Shown piece after piece: positions 33,921-47,141 of a stretch of 64,000 nucleotides of DNA (its first letter is position 1; every line of letters begins with the position of its first letter). This stretch comes from Lonicera japonica (taxonomy: Eukaryota > Streptophyta > Magnoliopsida > Dipsacales > Caprifoliaceae). The notes under the pieces are model-generated. The model searched no databases. It was not told where the DNA came from and saw only the letters and a program-made list of their open reading frames with translations. The stretch lies in NCBI GenBank assembly GCA_021464415.1, contig CM038465.1, positions 82,246,919 through 82,310,918 on the forward strand, given 5' to 3'. Both the position numbers and the translations under genes were made by a program.

Positions 33921-36900
33921 ATGGATATTGCCTCAACTCGTCCCGCTGTAGTCATCGACAACGGCACGGGGTACTAATTTTACAACCCCGCCACCAAAAC
34001 CAGTTCGATTAAATTCCCCTTCCCCAACTGAATTTTAACTCTCTTATTTTTGGAACTGCAGGTATACTAAAATGGGATTTGCCGGTAACGTGGAGCCGTG
34101 TTTCACCGTTCCCACAGTAGTTGCCGTAAACGAGTCGTTCGTAAACCAATCACGAGGAGGTTCAGTGAAAGGAAGTAATTGGCTAGCACAACACAGTGCG
34201 GGGGTTATGGCGGATCTGGATTTCTTTATTGGGGACGAAGCTATGTCTAGATCTCGATCTAATAATAATACGTATAATCTTAGTCATCCTATCAGGCAGG
34301 GACAGGTTGATAATTGGGATTCAATGGAAAGGTTTTGGCAGCAGTGTATATTCAATTACTTACGCTGTGATCCAGAGGATCATTATTTTCTGTTGACGGA
34401 GAGTCCTCTTACTGCCCCGGAGAGTCGCGAGTATACCGGCGAGATTATGTTTGAGACTTTCAATGTTCCTGGACTTTATATTGCTGTACAGCCGGTGCTT
34501 GCTCTCGCAGCAGGTTACACCACTTCTAAGGTTGGTATTGCTATTTCTATTTTTACTGCCTCGTATTATTTATGTTATTATACAATCTGTATGAAAATAA
34601 TTTGGTTAAAACTTCTCATTCTCAAGTTGCACTTACTTGAGACTTTGCATTAGGATTCAAAGAGTTCCAGAGGTGGTGTTTAATTAAATATTTAGGGTTC
34701 ATTTGTAATTAATCAATGTAACTTGTGTTTCTGATTGCCATGTGAAAACAATATTTTTAATTCCATACTTCTGAATCACCAGTCTTGATCATGTAATTGA
34801 GTAACTACTTCAAGACTTCACTTTTAAGCACTTAATAGGATTATCAAAGCCCCCTTAAGCCTGCCTCATATCCTTAATAATTTAGTATGCTGAAAAGATC
34901 TCAAACACAATTGTAGCATAAAGCACCAAGCTCGGGAGGTGGATCCAATTGAAGGCTTTGGTATTCCGATTGTGTTTTGGGCTAGACCTATGGTAAGAGG
35001 CTTATGATCCTGCTTTCTAGCTCTTTTGGAATTCTCGAGAGTCAGTCATTAGGCTAAAAATCTGTCCAGAGAGGAGGCAATTAATTTAGTCTGTTCCCAG
35101 GAGAGTTTTATTCACAGAGTCGATCATTAAGCTAAATCTGTCATTGGTTTGTGGACAGGAGTCTCTGTTAGGCATGTATGTGGTCTTTCTGCATTGATAA
35201 AAGTGATTTACTTTAGGACTTTCCGACGTTATATATGACCTTTATCTTTGTTGTCTGTAGTATATGACTATATTCTACCTTTACAGGGCCTAAACCGTAG
35301 AATAGTTTGTATTCTTATTCTTATACCCTGTTTTCGGTTTAGTCAAGGTCTAGTCAAACATACACCCAGAAAATGTGCATACTCCTTGCTGGGTTACTTT
35401 GGTTATATAGTTATAACTTATGTTTTCTTAGCTATCAACTAGACATATTGCTTGCACCATGCACATGGATTTCTTGTTATCCTTCTTTCTTATCAGTTTC
35501 CTACATCTACAAAATGGTTATAATTGGTTGAGTTGAAAATCTACGTCTGTGTTACCTAAGTTCCCAAGGAAGTTACCTATGTATTCTATTACGTTACATA
35601 AATTGTACATTCATCAGGGAATCTGGCTGTTTATAATGGTCCTAAATGTTTCACTTCTAGTCAAGATCTGGACTAACACATACCTTTTCTTAGTGTGAGA
35701 TGACAGGGGTTGTAGTAGATGTTGGAGATGGGGCTACTCATGTTGTACCTGTTGCAGATGGTTATGTTATTGGGAGCAGCATAAAGTCCATTCCGATCGC
35801 TGGAAAGGATGTTACTCTCTTCATCCAACAACTCATGCGGGTATGTTTTATTTGTTGCCATATTTTGCTTCTTTTTACTTTCCAGTGTATACTTCATAGG
35901 CATTCACAACTATGAATTGTATCCTTTCACCTCTTTTCATAAGTACAAGCATCTAATGTTTTAGTCTATGTTAAAACTTATTATGTTTTGAACCATGGAC
36001 TGAATAGTAATAATTCAATTTCTTGTTTTAATTCCAATTTGACATTGTTCCATGTAGGAGAGAGGAGAGCACATTCCACCAGAAGATTCCCTTGAAATCG
36101 CTCGGAAAGTCAAGGAAATGTATTGCTACACTTGTTCTGATATTGTCAAGGTGGCCTTTTACTAACTTTGCAACTTTTGAAAACAAAGAATCCTAGGAAG
36201 AAAAGACATGCTATATTTCTTTTTACTTCTTCACCCATAAATCAATTTGTTGCAAGTTGTTATGCTCTGTATACTAATTAGTTTCAGCATTATGCATTTG
36301 TACCAACCCTAGATATGACATTCAAGTTAAGGTGATGATATGTTTTTATTCTTCAATGATCTCAGGAGTTTAATAAGCATGACAAAGAGCCATCAAAGTA
36401 TGTCAAGCAGTGGAGAGGTATTAAACCGAAGACTGGGGCACCATATTCTTGTGATATCGGCTATGAACGATTTCTTGGCCCTGAGGTATATACCATACTT
36501 GCTTTTATCAGTTACGACTCATTTTTAGGCACCATTAAGTTTATACACTGTATTTGACGTTTCCAGCTCTAGTAAAAAATGACTTACTAGTTATATGGTA
36601 ACAAATCGCAGCACATTTGTAGTTTAAATGTGTCATAATTTGCCTTACCACATGCTGTTATGAAACGGCCATTACTTTTAAGGATCGAAATCTTAATAAT
36701 GGGAACTCATATAAATACTATCTTATAGTGGTACAAATGTGTGCATTTTATAAGTGCATTAACTGTATACTAATGCTTCCGTACGCATGTTAGAGGAACA
36801 AACCAATCTGAGTGGATTGATGATAGCAATAAAGTTACTTTTAAATATGTTATACCATAAAAGTATAAAACCTTGCTAGTGATTACATTCTGTCCGTTAT

Positions 36901-39308
36901 ATCAGTGGCGGAGCCAGAACTTAACATTAAGTGGGGAAAAAATATTCTTTGATGTGCGGTTACATAAACTCTCCTTTTTATATTTTGTCATTTCAAAGAG
37001 CAAGGTAAAAATATTTTTATTTAGGTATTACAATACATCAATTTTAATTGCTAAATACTAAAATAGAGTGAATTTACAATACCCATAACTACAAATTTAT
37101 GATAATGCAAATAAGGTTGGTGCTATAGAATTTTTTCCCCTTAAATAAGGTGCGCGAAAGTCTACATTATTTAATAACTTGAAAATATTATTTTTTTCTA
37201 AACTTATTAGTAAGACTAAGCATATTTGAAAAAAAAGCCCACTTTTGCTACAAGGTGGCCCCACCACTTCATTACATGATGCTTTGTTCTGATGATTAAT
37301 TTTGTGTGGTGTGCAGGTTTTCTTCAATCCTGAGATATACAGTAGTGATTTTACAACTCCTTTACCTGCTGTAATAGACAAGTGTATTCAGTCAGCACCG
37401 ATTGACACGAGAAGGGCCCTCTATAAGGTAAAATAAATTGACGTTGAAACATCATAAAATTATATTCACAGTTAGAGATTACATCGTTTGGATGCATTAT
37501 AATCTATATATATATATAGCTACATCCATTTTGTTATTTGGTTGATATTTCGTATACATTTTTACTCACGGGAAAAAATTATTTCAGAATATAGTGTTGT
37601 CTGGAGGTTCAACCATGTTCAAAGACTTCCACCGAAGGTTGCAACGGGATGTAAAGAAGATAGTGGATGCTCGGGTTTTAGCATCTGATGCTAGGCTTGG
37701 CGGTGAAGTAAAAGTAAGCATTTTTTGTCCACATTTTTATAACAAATGAAAATAGAAGCTTGACTCTGGGATTCTTCTGGCACCAGGCACAACCAGTGGA
37801 AGTCAATGTAGTCAGCCATCCCATTCAAAGATATGCGGTTTGGTTTGGAGGCTCTGTACTTGCTTCAACACCCGAATTTTTTGCGGTTTGATTTTTATCC
37901 CTTTAATCCAGGAATCATATTTTTACAATTATATCTAATTTTTCAGTTGGCGAACATATTGGTAATAATTCTGGACCGCCTCTTATGCACTCATATTTGA
38001 ATACGGGGTATAGGCGTTTTGAGACCCTGGCTGACTTTGTGGCAATGAAATTAGCTACCTTGTTTGGACCCTTGCATGCTAAAAGATGCTCATGAGATGA
38101 TTGGATCTCAGTTGTGGCAGAGATTTTGAGGGAGTTTTGTCTGTCTGTTTTTTCGAGGCTAGTAGCGTTAGGTTGAAAGGGATTAATGGAGAAGTTTCAG
38201 CCATGATATCATCAATGATCCAAACCTCATAAAGGAAGGGGATATTGCAGAAAAAGGAAGGCAGGAATTTCAGTATAGTGAGATTTCATCGTAGAGAGAG
38301 AAAGTGCAATTTCATGGAGGGGCTATGCACCTAGATTGTCTAGGTGGCCGATTATTTATTCATTTATTTAAAAATATAACGCTACCAGAAGTCTATCTTT
38401 TACCGTAGAGGCTCATGAAATTGGATTTGGAAGGCACCTTGTGGAATGTTGGGACTTAGCAGGTGCATCACATTCTTGGTTGGTATTCACCGGAAAGCTT
38501 GGTGTATGTTGTTTAGATTCTTCTTAGCCTTTATGTGGAATAGATGAGTTTAAAATCTGAGGTCTGGACGTATGTTCTGTGATCGGAAGGTAGAGAAGGT
38601 GCAGCATCTTTAGGGGATTTTCATGAGATTGGCAACTACTGAGGTTGTAGGAATGAGTTAGTTGGTACGCGTAAAAGGAAAGGTAATGACAAGTATGCGA
38701 AGTCTTTTTGTTCATCTTTAATAGGAGAACACACCAATGTTTTCCATTGGAAGAAGTTGTTATTGGAGGATATTGGCTAGTTGGAAAGCGAGTGAGTTTC
38801 AGAGAGGTAATCTTAATTGTTATTAACCTTAGAAGTGACATATTCATAGTTAATGTGTTGGTTTTGAAAGTACGAAGGGAGTCCGCGGATAGTTTATTGC
38901 TTCTAGTAAATTATGGGTGGTTTTTAGCTCTGTCTTGGATTTCCTGGGTGTTTCAAGGTAAGTAGTAGAGATGAGCAAGTTGGAATTGATACAGTTGTCT
39001 GGTGAAGATTTCACAAGCCGTGAGAGAGGTGGTGCCTTGGACAATGCTCTGCAGGAGAGAAAAATACTTGTATCATTTTTTGGTTCATTCAGCTTAGCAT
39101 TTTTTTTCTTTTGTTTCTTCCTCTTTACTTCTCTTTGGTTCATTTAGATTTATTGTCATGCTTGGTAAAGTACCGAAGATAGATCTATTAGAATGAATAA
39201 TATTAAATGCTTTATACATGCACACAGGCTTGCCATACAAAAGCAGAGTACGAGGAATATGGGGCCAGCATATGCCGGACAAATCCCGTTTTCAAGGGAA
39301 TGTATTGA
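33921..39308 (+). CDS. ARP3: Actin-related protein 3 (ARP2/3 complex subunit)
   Basis: Nine exons: 33921-33970, 34062-34530, 35694-35840, 36058-36150, 36366-36485, 37317-37427, 37588-37713, 37787-37885 and 39228-39308, all GT..AG and in phase, giving 431 aa, close to the usual 427-428. ARP3 and ARP2 form the seed of the seven-subunit complex that nucleates branched actin filaments; loss distorts trichome shape (DISTORTED1). The actin fold is evident: [17 protein letters not shown] at the N-terminus (phosphate 1 loop, split by intron 1), [14 protein letters not shown] (phosphate 2 loop), [15 protein letters not shown] (adenosine loop), and ARP3 landmarks [40 protein letters not shown] and the terminus NPVFKGMY. 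The last 26 codons lie 1.34 kb beyond exon 8 and are joined through a weak GTTTGA donor. Intron 5 carries a hAT-type insertion. It is transcribed away from the ORP gene, which I recall as its Arabidopsis neighbour. Confidence 0.96.
36903..37269. mobile_element. hAT-type MITE inside ARP3 intron 5, 367 bp
   Basis: Left end CAGTGGCGGAGCCAGAA, right end (reverse complement) AAGTGGTGGGGCCACCTT. Flanks CGTTATAT (36895-36902) and CATTACAT (37270-37277) agree at 6 of 8 bases. The right end stops 39 bp before the exon 6 acceptor, so it has moved in close to the splice signals without breaking them. Confidence 0.65.
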
Positions 39309-40855
39309 GATTAGAAAGATGGATTTGGGAATGTTCTGATCAGAAGGGAATCAAATTATTGCGTTTCGATAAAGCGCCTTATTGTTCCCCCAGTTCACTT
39401 TGGGAAACCGATCTCCACGTGGCTTTAATGTATAATTTTGCAGGCTAGCTTGTGTGGGAAGGTGTGGTGTACATTAGTATTTTTCAGTTGCTTGTATGAA
39501 AATGAAAAAGCTTTGTATTCTTTCACTAGGGAGCAAAACAGTTCTTTGGAAGCCGGATGGGATAACGGCAGCTTCTGCTGCGGGCAGGCCTATTTGTCAA
39601 CTTCTGCATCAGATAAGTGTCATAAATTAATTTGACATTAGCTGAGCTGAATGGCAATTTTAGTGTTCAGCTTAGTTGAAGTTTTAGAATTTTCCTTTTA
39701 TAAAGAGAGTTTTACTCCATTATACCTTGTTTTCCAAATTTCATTTGTTGCTGTATTACATTGATGGATTCTGTCTTAATGTTTACTTGAATAGGGTTCA
39801 TTTTGGTCAAACAATACAATCTCTGTTTCAGTAGGTTATGAATTGCAACTTTAGTTACTGTTGGGATGTTAATGGCAACATTTAATTTTATGGTGAGAAG
39901 AAACTTAATGGGCATTTCAGACCCTTTGGAGGGAGCAGTTCTTGCGCAAAGATTGCTAAAAAAGAAAAAAAAGTAACATGTAGTTTGAGAAAGTGGAATT
40001 CTACAGATTGCTTAAAGCAAATAAGGGTTCCGAACTGCTGATATTCTATTTGTACTGTGCGGTTCACTTACCTTATCAATGGTAATTGCTTGTATCCTGG
40101 ATTTGAATGATTATTACAAGGATGGATTGTTACGATCATTGATAAACATTTACGACACTTAATTTTAAATATTCGGCGCTCCTTGGAAGTAAATTATAAG
40201 ACTTTAATATTCATTTTAGGGTTTTTTGAACACAACTTTTAACATTCATTTTGAAATATCTTTTTTACATTGGAGTTTAATTTTAGAACATAATTAGTTT
40301 ATGATATTGGATTTTAATAAATAAGTTTTATCCTTGTTGATTGTTGATGTGCACGATATAGTTTGTATTCAGGACTATTTATTATTAATCTTTGTATGTT
40401 CACTTTTAGATTGTATATTGTAATTTTTTTCTTTTTTATTTATTTTTTGCATTTTGTGTTTAATTATAGAGTTGGTGAAAATAATTAAGTAATAAAGTGT
40501 TGAAGTCAAGATCAAGAAATCTTGGAAAAAAGATATATAATTTGAAGAAGTTGTGCAATAGTTCAATATTTTGAGTATATTTTCTTGTCCATAACTCATA
40601 TGTTTGAGTTTTTTATATGGTTGGAAAGAAAATTCAAAATCTACAACTTTTGGTTTTGGGTTTTTTAAAATGCTATTTTTTTCTGGATGAAATCAGTGGC
40701 GAAACAGTTGTCTCTGCGCAGTAGCGAGAATGACATGTAATAAGGCTATTTATACCCCTATCTCTCTCGTGAGCCCACCTAATTAATCGAATCTATGTCC
40801 AAATCAAAGTCTGCAACCACTTTGCTTGCTAATGCTTATTAAACTCTAACCCTTC
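39309..40855. other. ARP3 3' region and intergenic DNA
   Basis: The first few hundred bases after the ARP3 stop are of mixed composition and probably 3' UTR. After about 39.9 kb the sequence turns AT-rich. No other gene could be supported. Confidence 0.45.
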
Positions 40856-43467
40856 TCTCTTATATATATAAAAGCATTCGTCATTAAAGAAAAAGAATCA
40901 TTCAGTTTTAAACAAACTTTCCAACTCTCATTATGTAACTCTTTTTGAAAGGTTAACTGCAATTTTAACATATCTATAATATAAATCAAGGATTACACTA
41001 TTTATTGATATGACCATTAATTTTTATAATTCAAAGGTTACAAAATCAATTCAACAATCCAATGTTCAAGTTTAATTCTTTAGTTATGTTCTCCTCTCTA
41101 ACTTACAAAAATTAATACATTTAAGAATATTAATTTATTTAGTTATGTTCAAGAATAGAAAGTAAAACTCATAATTTAAAATTTATAAGGTAATTTACTA
41201 TTTTGATACAAGAGAAAGTATAAGGATATTTATTTAACACCTTCTTTAAATCTTCTTCTATGTAAATTTAACTATTTTATTAGCTTTATTTTTTTTTTAT
41301 TTTTCACTTTATTTTTAATTATTTTTTTTATAACTTTTATTTTTTGTGTTTTAGTTATTGGCAATTTTTTTTTCTAAGGGAACCGTAACTCAGACATACT
41401 AATAATTTTATTTCATTTTTAGACTTTTTAAAATTATACTAAGTTTAATGTAATTAATTACATAAGATAATATTTTTTGTTTCTTTTTACCATAGGATTT
41501 AGTACATTAGTTATGTAGGTCAAAAAAATAAAATTTAAGATACCTGAAAAGGAAAAGAGAAATTGTAAATTAGAGAATAACAAATTATTTTTTCAATGGC
41601 ATTTTTGAAATGGCAAACCAATAAGATATAATAGACTTAATTACACTAAAGCTGTGTTTTAATTCATTGAACCTCTCAATTCAATGAAATTTGTTTTCAA
41701 CCTTAAATATCTATATTTTTATAGGTGATTTTATTGCTATTCTCGACTTCTTACCAGTAATGGTTGATCTGTCTCAACCATTAATTAAGTTTAACCACCA
41801 GTTGAGATAGATTTAAAAAAAATATAATGACTTAATAATTTATATTAATTATTTTTCAAAGAATCCTGTTTCCTTTTCCCCTCCCTTATGGTTGAGCATC
41901 AGGTATATATGTGCACTATTTATTTGAAGAAGAATGTAAAATTAAAAAGCTCTATTTTCTTCTTCTATGCATTTACTTTCACCATAAATGATTAGAACAT
42001 GACTGATTAATCTAACTCTAAAACGATATTTTTCTGGTTAACATTTCAATTCTTTCAATGGCATTTTTGAAATGTTAAAGCAATAAGATATAATGTACTT
42101 AATTACACTAAAGCTGTGTTTTGGTTCATTGAACCTCTCAATTCAAATGTGTACAATCCAAGTGATTTGTTTTCAACCTTAAACCACTATTATTATTTTT
42201 TATAGGTGATTTTATTGCTATTTTCGATTTCTTTCGATTAATTCCCTTTTTGGGATTTTGTTAAATTAATCTGTCTCCACCATTAAGTTTAATCGTCATT
42301 AAGTAGAGAGAGGTAATGAAGGATATTTGATGTGACTATTATCCTATATGGACAATCTAAATGTCAAAATGCATCTTTTCATTCAATCCAATAGTTAAAA
42401 TCATATATCGCTTATTTTTATTTAAATATATATTTTATAGACTCTACTGTTTTTTTCTTACTTCGTTACATCTCCTTACTTACACCTATCACCTAACCTT
42501 AACCCCAATCCCACACCCCTTCCCCCTCTTTCCTCTTACGTATAACTTTTAAAATTGTAAAATTTTAATTAATATAATAATATGAGTATTTCCTAAAAAT
42601 GATATATTTTATTTGAAACCCTTAATTTGAGATATAAGAAAAAAACAAAAGGAGACTTAATTTGTGACAAAATAAAAGTAATACAAATGTAGATTGATTG
42701 GTGGTATAATAAGTAACACGTTTTCTATTGTGTAAAGCATATCCAACATAATCTTTTCCTTATTTAATTAATCTTTTAACAAATGGTCACTAACATTTTG
42801 TATTTCTTAATTGATCTTTTTACTAAACATGTCAATAATTGATTTTGATCGTGTTCATATGATACTTTATTGAATTTTAGCTGTTATCATTTCGGATTTA
42901 AATGAATGACTTTTTTTTTCCTTAGTGAACAAATAATATTCAAACTATATTTGTTATTTTAACAAACAATCTAAGATAACCAAGCTGGATACAACTTAAT
43001 ACGCAACCATTGCCAAACTTACCGATGTTGACATTGGAATACTAATACGATTTATTAATTTATGTCAATTTTAAACTGATCATGATAGATTCGGTTGGAA
43101 AGTGATCGACAATGTAATATTATTTTATTGTTTGCAATAAGTGAATAAGGTTTACTATTGGTGGACAATGAGAAATTTTCATTTTTAATGTTTTGAATAA
43201 AAAAAATGTTAGAAATTAAAATTATCAAAAAAAATTAATTAAATAATTTTTGAGTTTATTACAATTTTATGTTAGAAAAAAAAGGAAAAATTGAACTTTT
43301 ACTATCAATGAATTATCATGCCATAGGTACAGCAGATGGAAATAAATAAATATTTTTTTATTCCACTATGTTGGATTGTACATATTTTTTTTAAAAAAAA
43401 TCATTGTCCAAAAGCATATATTTAATTTTTTCGCTATTTCGTGCCCTCGGGCATGGGCATACCCTAG
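40856..43467 (+). mobile_element. Putative non-autonomous Helitron, about 2.6 kb
   Basis: The 5' candidate TCTCTTATATATATAAAAGC (40856-) has the look of plant Helitron starts. The 3' end at 43467 shows a short GC hairpin (TGCCC-TC-GGGCA) about 10 bp before ACCCTAG followed by T. No Rep/helicase coding is present. The base before the 5' TC is not A, so the exact start is unsure. The interior contains a direct repeat (about 41592-41762 and 42050-42238). Confidence 0.45.
41592..42238 (+). repeat. Direct repeat within the putative Helitron
   Basis: Two copies about 457 bp apart share TTTCAATGGCATTTTTGAAA, AATAAGATATAAT, ACTTAATTACACTAAAGCTG, TTCATTGAACCTCTCAATTC and TATAGGTGATTTTATTGCTA. They are about 85-90 percent alike by eye, with a 20-bp-scale insertion in the second. 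Confidence 0.75.
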
Positions 43468-44464
43468 TGTAACATAGTGAGGAATCTGGAAATTCATAAA
43501 TTTTGTTAAGCAATGTCACGTTTAGGTTATTTATGTTCTTGGAAGAACGGATATATTTTTATGACGGAAGAAGATAATGTAAGTTTCGAGTCGTGATTTT
43601 CATAGTACGATATTAGGTGGTGAAATTATTTGTATTTTTGAAAGGACATATATCTCGTCATTGAAGTTGTATCGTGAAAGTTAGAAAGAAAAGAAGTTTT
43701 CACATTCAAGTGTGTGGATAATTCTTTTTAGAAAATGTAATTCGAAGCAAAGGAGTATTTGAAATTTATGGCAATTTTGAACCAACTTTTACAAAATTGA
43801 CCTTTTAAAATTTTTAAAATATATCCACCAATTAAAGTTATTTAATAAATATATATTCATCTTTTCAATTAAATTCTTAATTAAAATCTATTTCCAGATT
43901 AATTTGACTTTTTATTTTTTTTAAGAGTCTATATATTGAAAATACTTTATATTAATCCAGAAAATTCATCAATCGATTAGATATTTTTTATTAGGAAGTT
44001 TAAAAGTAGAATTAAAATAAAAACAGTCCTGCCGGTTATTGGCCAGAAGGATTTGACGAACGTGATATTTTATGTGCACTTAATATCTATTAATAAAAAT
44101 AAAAGAGATGAGAAACATATTTAATTGAACAAAACTACTAATTGCTATAATAAAGTATAGATCACAGAGTGAAGTTCATTTATTATACAAGCATAAGTTC
44201 ATTCAATGCATCGACTTTGTATTTATGTTATTATAATATGGACATTGGGACCCGGCAAATATTTGTGTTGTGTTTGTTTTTGTGTCGCGTCTAATATCCT
44301 TTAAATTAATGGGTTCATTTTAACACGTTCTTAACAAGTTACGATTATAGGTTTTTTTTTTCTCTAAAAAAACAAACTTTTAGCAGGTCTCTTAGCGAGT
44401 TTAGTTGATAAATCCATACATGACTTATTAACAATTAATGCCAAACGTATTCCTCATTAGTGAC
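43468..44464. other. Intergenic, nothing recognised
   Basis: AT-rich DNA with no supported exon, RNA gene or bounded repeat. Confidence 0.4.
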
Positions 44465-45219
44465 CAATGTTTTAAAAGGCTCTAGGCCGACCTAGCGCCT
44501 GGCGCCTAGTCGGAGCCCAGGCGGCCAGGCGTCAGGCAAATTTTTTAATTATATTTTTAATTTTTAAATATATTTAAAATTATATATACAAAATAAAATA
44601 CTGAAAAATCATCAAATCAAATATAGTATTCAAATAAATATAAAAAGAAGTTCAAATATTTAATTAACAAGCGAAACATGGTTATTGGATTCACTGTCCA
44701 AAACAAAATTGAATACGAGGTCACATTTATATTTAATTATTAATTTGTTTCAAGCAGGAGGAACAACAACAATAATAATAAGTTAGTGAAAAAGAACAAG
44801 GCAACAATAAAAAAAAATAAGAACAAAGATAAGATTGAGGAAATAAGGTAGCATGATGTGTTTATAACATACTAATCAAAGCGCTCTTCTTTAATGTCTT
44901 CTAGCGATTGCAATTGTTGGTTATGGTTTCGTTTTAATCAGAGGAATGGAAGATGAATTTACTAATGATGGTTGACAGATTGTATCCGTTTTTTCAAATG
45001 GTAATTTTTTAACAAAAAGAGAAATAGGTAGGTCCTTTAAAACAAGAAAAAAAATAAAATAAAAAAAAGTTTATCCGCCTAGTCCCTGCCCAGCCCGCCT
45101 AGCTCCTTCCCAGCTCGCCTAATTTATCCTGGGGCCTAATCACCCGCCTAGGCACTAATAGGGGCGTCCGGGCACCGCCTAGCGCTTAGGCACCGCCTAG
45201 CCTGCCTGTTAGAACACTG
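44465..45219. mobile_element. hAT-type element with GCCTAGGCG-rich ends, 755 bp
   Basis: Left end CAATGTTTTAAAAGGCTCTA, right end (reverse complement) CAGTGTTCTAACAGGCAGGC. The 8-bp duplication is TTAGTGAC (44457-44464) and TTAATGAC (45220-45227), one mismatch. Both sub-terminal regions consist of repeated GCCTAG/GCGCC motifs that give a long imperfect foldback around an AT-rich core. No transposase frame is present. Confidence 0.8.
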
Positions 45220-45227
45220 TTAATGAC

Positions 45228-46297
45228 TGAACTCATTAAAAGTTTTACTAATTAATTTATAATTTTGTGTCGAGTTATCGTGTATGGTATCATTTTGCCA
45301 TAACTAATCTGCTTAGTGATATAGCAAATTCTTCCTTTAAAATTCTATTCATAATTTGTTATGAGGTTGTTTTTCATTGGTTATTAGTAAAAGGATTAAT
45401 TCAAAGTTTTAATTGGATGTAATAAGAAGTTGATTCAGAATGGAAGAGGGAATAAATAAATAAATTTAATTGAAAAGTGTTTATTAATTGTCATTGAATA
45501 ATTTAGTTAATATTAATATATTCTAAAATTTAATTAATAATATTTGTTTTGTAAACTTATCCCATTATATAAATAAATTTATCGGACTTTGCAAATTAAC
45601 TGAATAATGTATAGCATGGTGCTTCACTAAATTTTTGTAAAAGACGACGAAAAATCCTGTGCTTATTTATTTAGCGGAAAATTTCGTTTTCGAATAGTTG
45701 TTTAAAAAAAAAAAACCAACGCAAATAGCTCGTGTTAGTTTTATATAAAGGCAATTGAAGTCATTGTATTTGTAATATATAACAATAATAATAATTGTTT
45801 TTTTTTTAATCATAGGCTGTATGAAGATAGATAGATGCGTTCATGAAAAAATGGAAGAAGAGTCGATTATCACAGCAACCACGACGAGATGAGACGACCC
45901 GAGGAAGAGACAGGGGAAGGAACGAGGAGGCCTATCTAGCTAGTTCAATACCAACAACCACCAAAAGAAGAAGAATAAGGTGGCGTTTGATATAACAACT
46001 GAAAACTGAACTCAAAACTGAAAATTGAAAACATTATATAGAAAAATAATTAAGATATATATACATTAAAATAAAACTAATAAATATGTACATATGTAAA
46101 AATCAAATAATACATACATATATATATAATATACAATAATAAAATACAGATATATATATACATTAAGAGAAAAATACAGAGATATATACATTAAAAGAAA
46201 AATAATTCATATATATACATTAAGAGAAAAATAATATATATGTGTATACGTGAAAAATGAAATAATACATCTGTATATACATAAAAAATGAAATAAT
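45228..46297. other. Intergenic with degenerate AT minisatellite
   Basis: From about 46030 to 46290 a 30-40 bp degenerate unit recurs (ATATATACATTAAGAGAAAAATA-like), at least six times. The rest shows nothing recognisable. Confidence 0.5.
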
Positions 46298-46615
46298 ATG
46301 ATATCGGTGATGGCGAGAATGATGACAACAGCGATATCGATGATGGTGAGAACGAAGAGGGAGATCCAAAGGAGGAACCATGGATGCATGGAAGATATGT
46401 TTGACTTAGAGATGGAGGAGTATGAGGAAATTAACAGTGACAAATATGCGGACAACGATTGCAGGTTTAACAATAGCTCAACCAATGATGAAAATCGGTG
46501 CGTCAACAGTTCGGTATCGAAAAACCCATTCCTTGAAGATTGTAATGTGCTGGATCTAGGGTTGGTTGAATTAACCTATTCTTCTTTTGAAGATTTTAAT
46601 TTGGTAAATTTTTAG
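46298..46615 (+). other. Orphan acidic ORF, 105 codons
   Basis: Open from ATG 46298 to TAG. After a repeat-derived Met-rich start, residues 25-105 look protein-like: MEDMFDLEMEEYEEINSDKY, then Asn/Ser-rich sequence with NPFLEDCNVLDLGLVE. No domain recognised. It could be an exon captured or left behind by a mobile element, and the start codon is doubtful because the first 20 residues are low-complexity. Confidence 0.2.
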
Positions 46616-46619
46616 TTTT

Positions 46620-47141
46620 AAACATGGAAATATATTAATTGTTTTTTAATATTTATTTTGAAGGTATGATTGTTATCATGATTAAGTTTGCATTCTTGGC
46701 TTGAATGATGTATCAATTAACGTAATTTACGGATATCTCTAATTTAATATGTGATTCTTAATTACTTATTATTGTTAAAGTATAAACTATGTGCTCGTGA
46801 AATGATATTCGTAATATAAATGGTTATTAACTATTTTTTTTTAATTATATCTTGTTGTACTTAATTAGATAAATATTTTAAACCTATTATTAAAACAGGT
46901 AATTATACATAAAGATTAAAGAGATATGAAAAGGTGATATTAAACAGATAAATTAGTTTTTATTAACTACATTAATATTACTCATCATAATAATTATTTT
47001 TGTCTAACAATCATATTGGTAATTTTATACACTAAAAATCAATTTAATATTGAATATTAAAAATAAAAAAAATTGAGTAGATACAATGAATAATTTGTTT
47101 ATATAATTATTAATATATATATATATATATATATGTATATA
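46620..47141. other. Intergenic, nothing recognised
   Basis: Very AT-rich, ending in a TA microsatellite at about 47112-47140 that directly abuts a foldback MITE. Confidence 0.4.
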
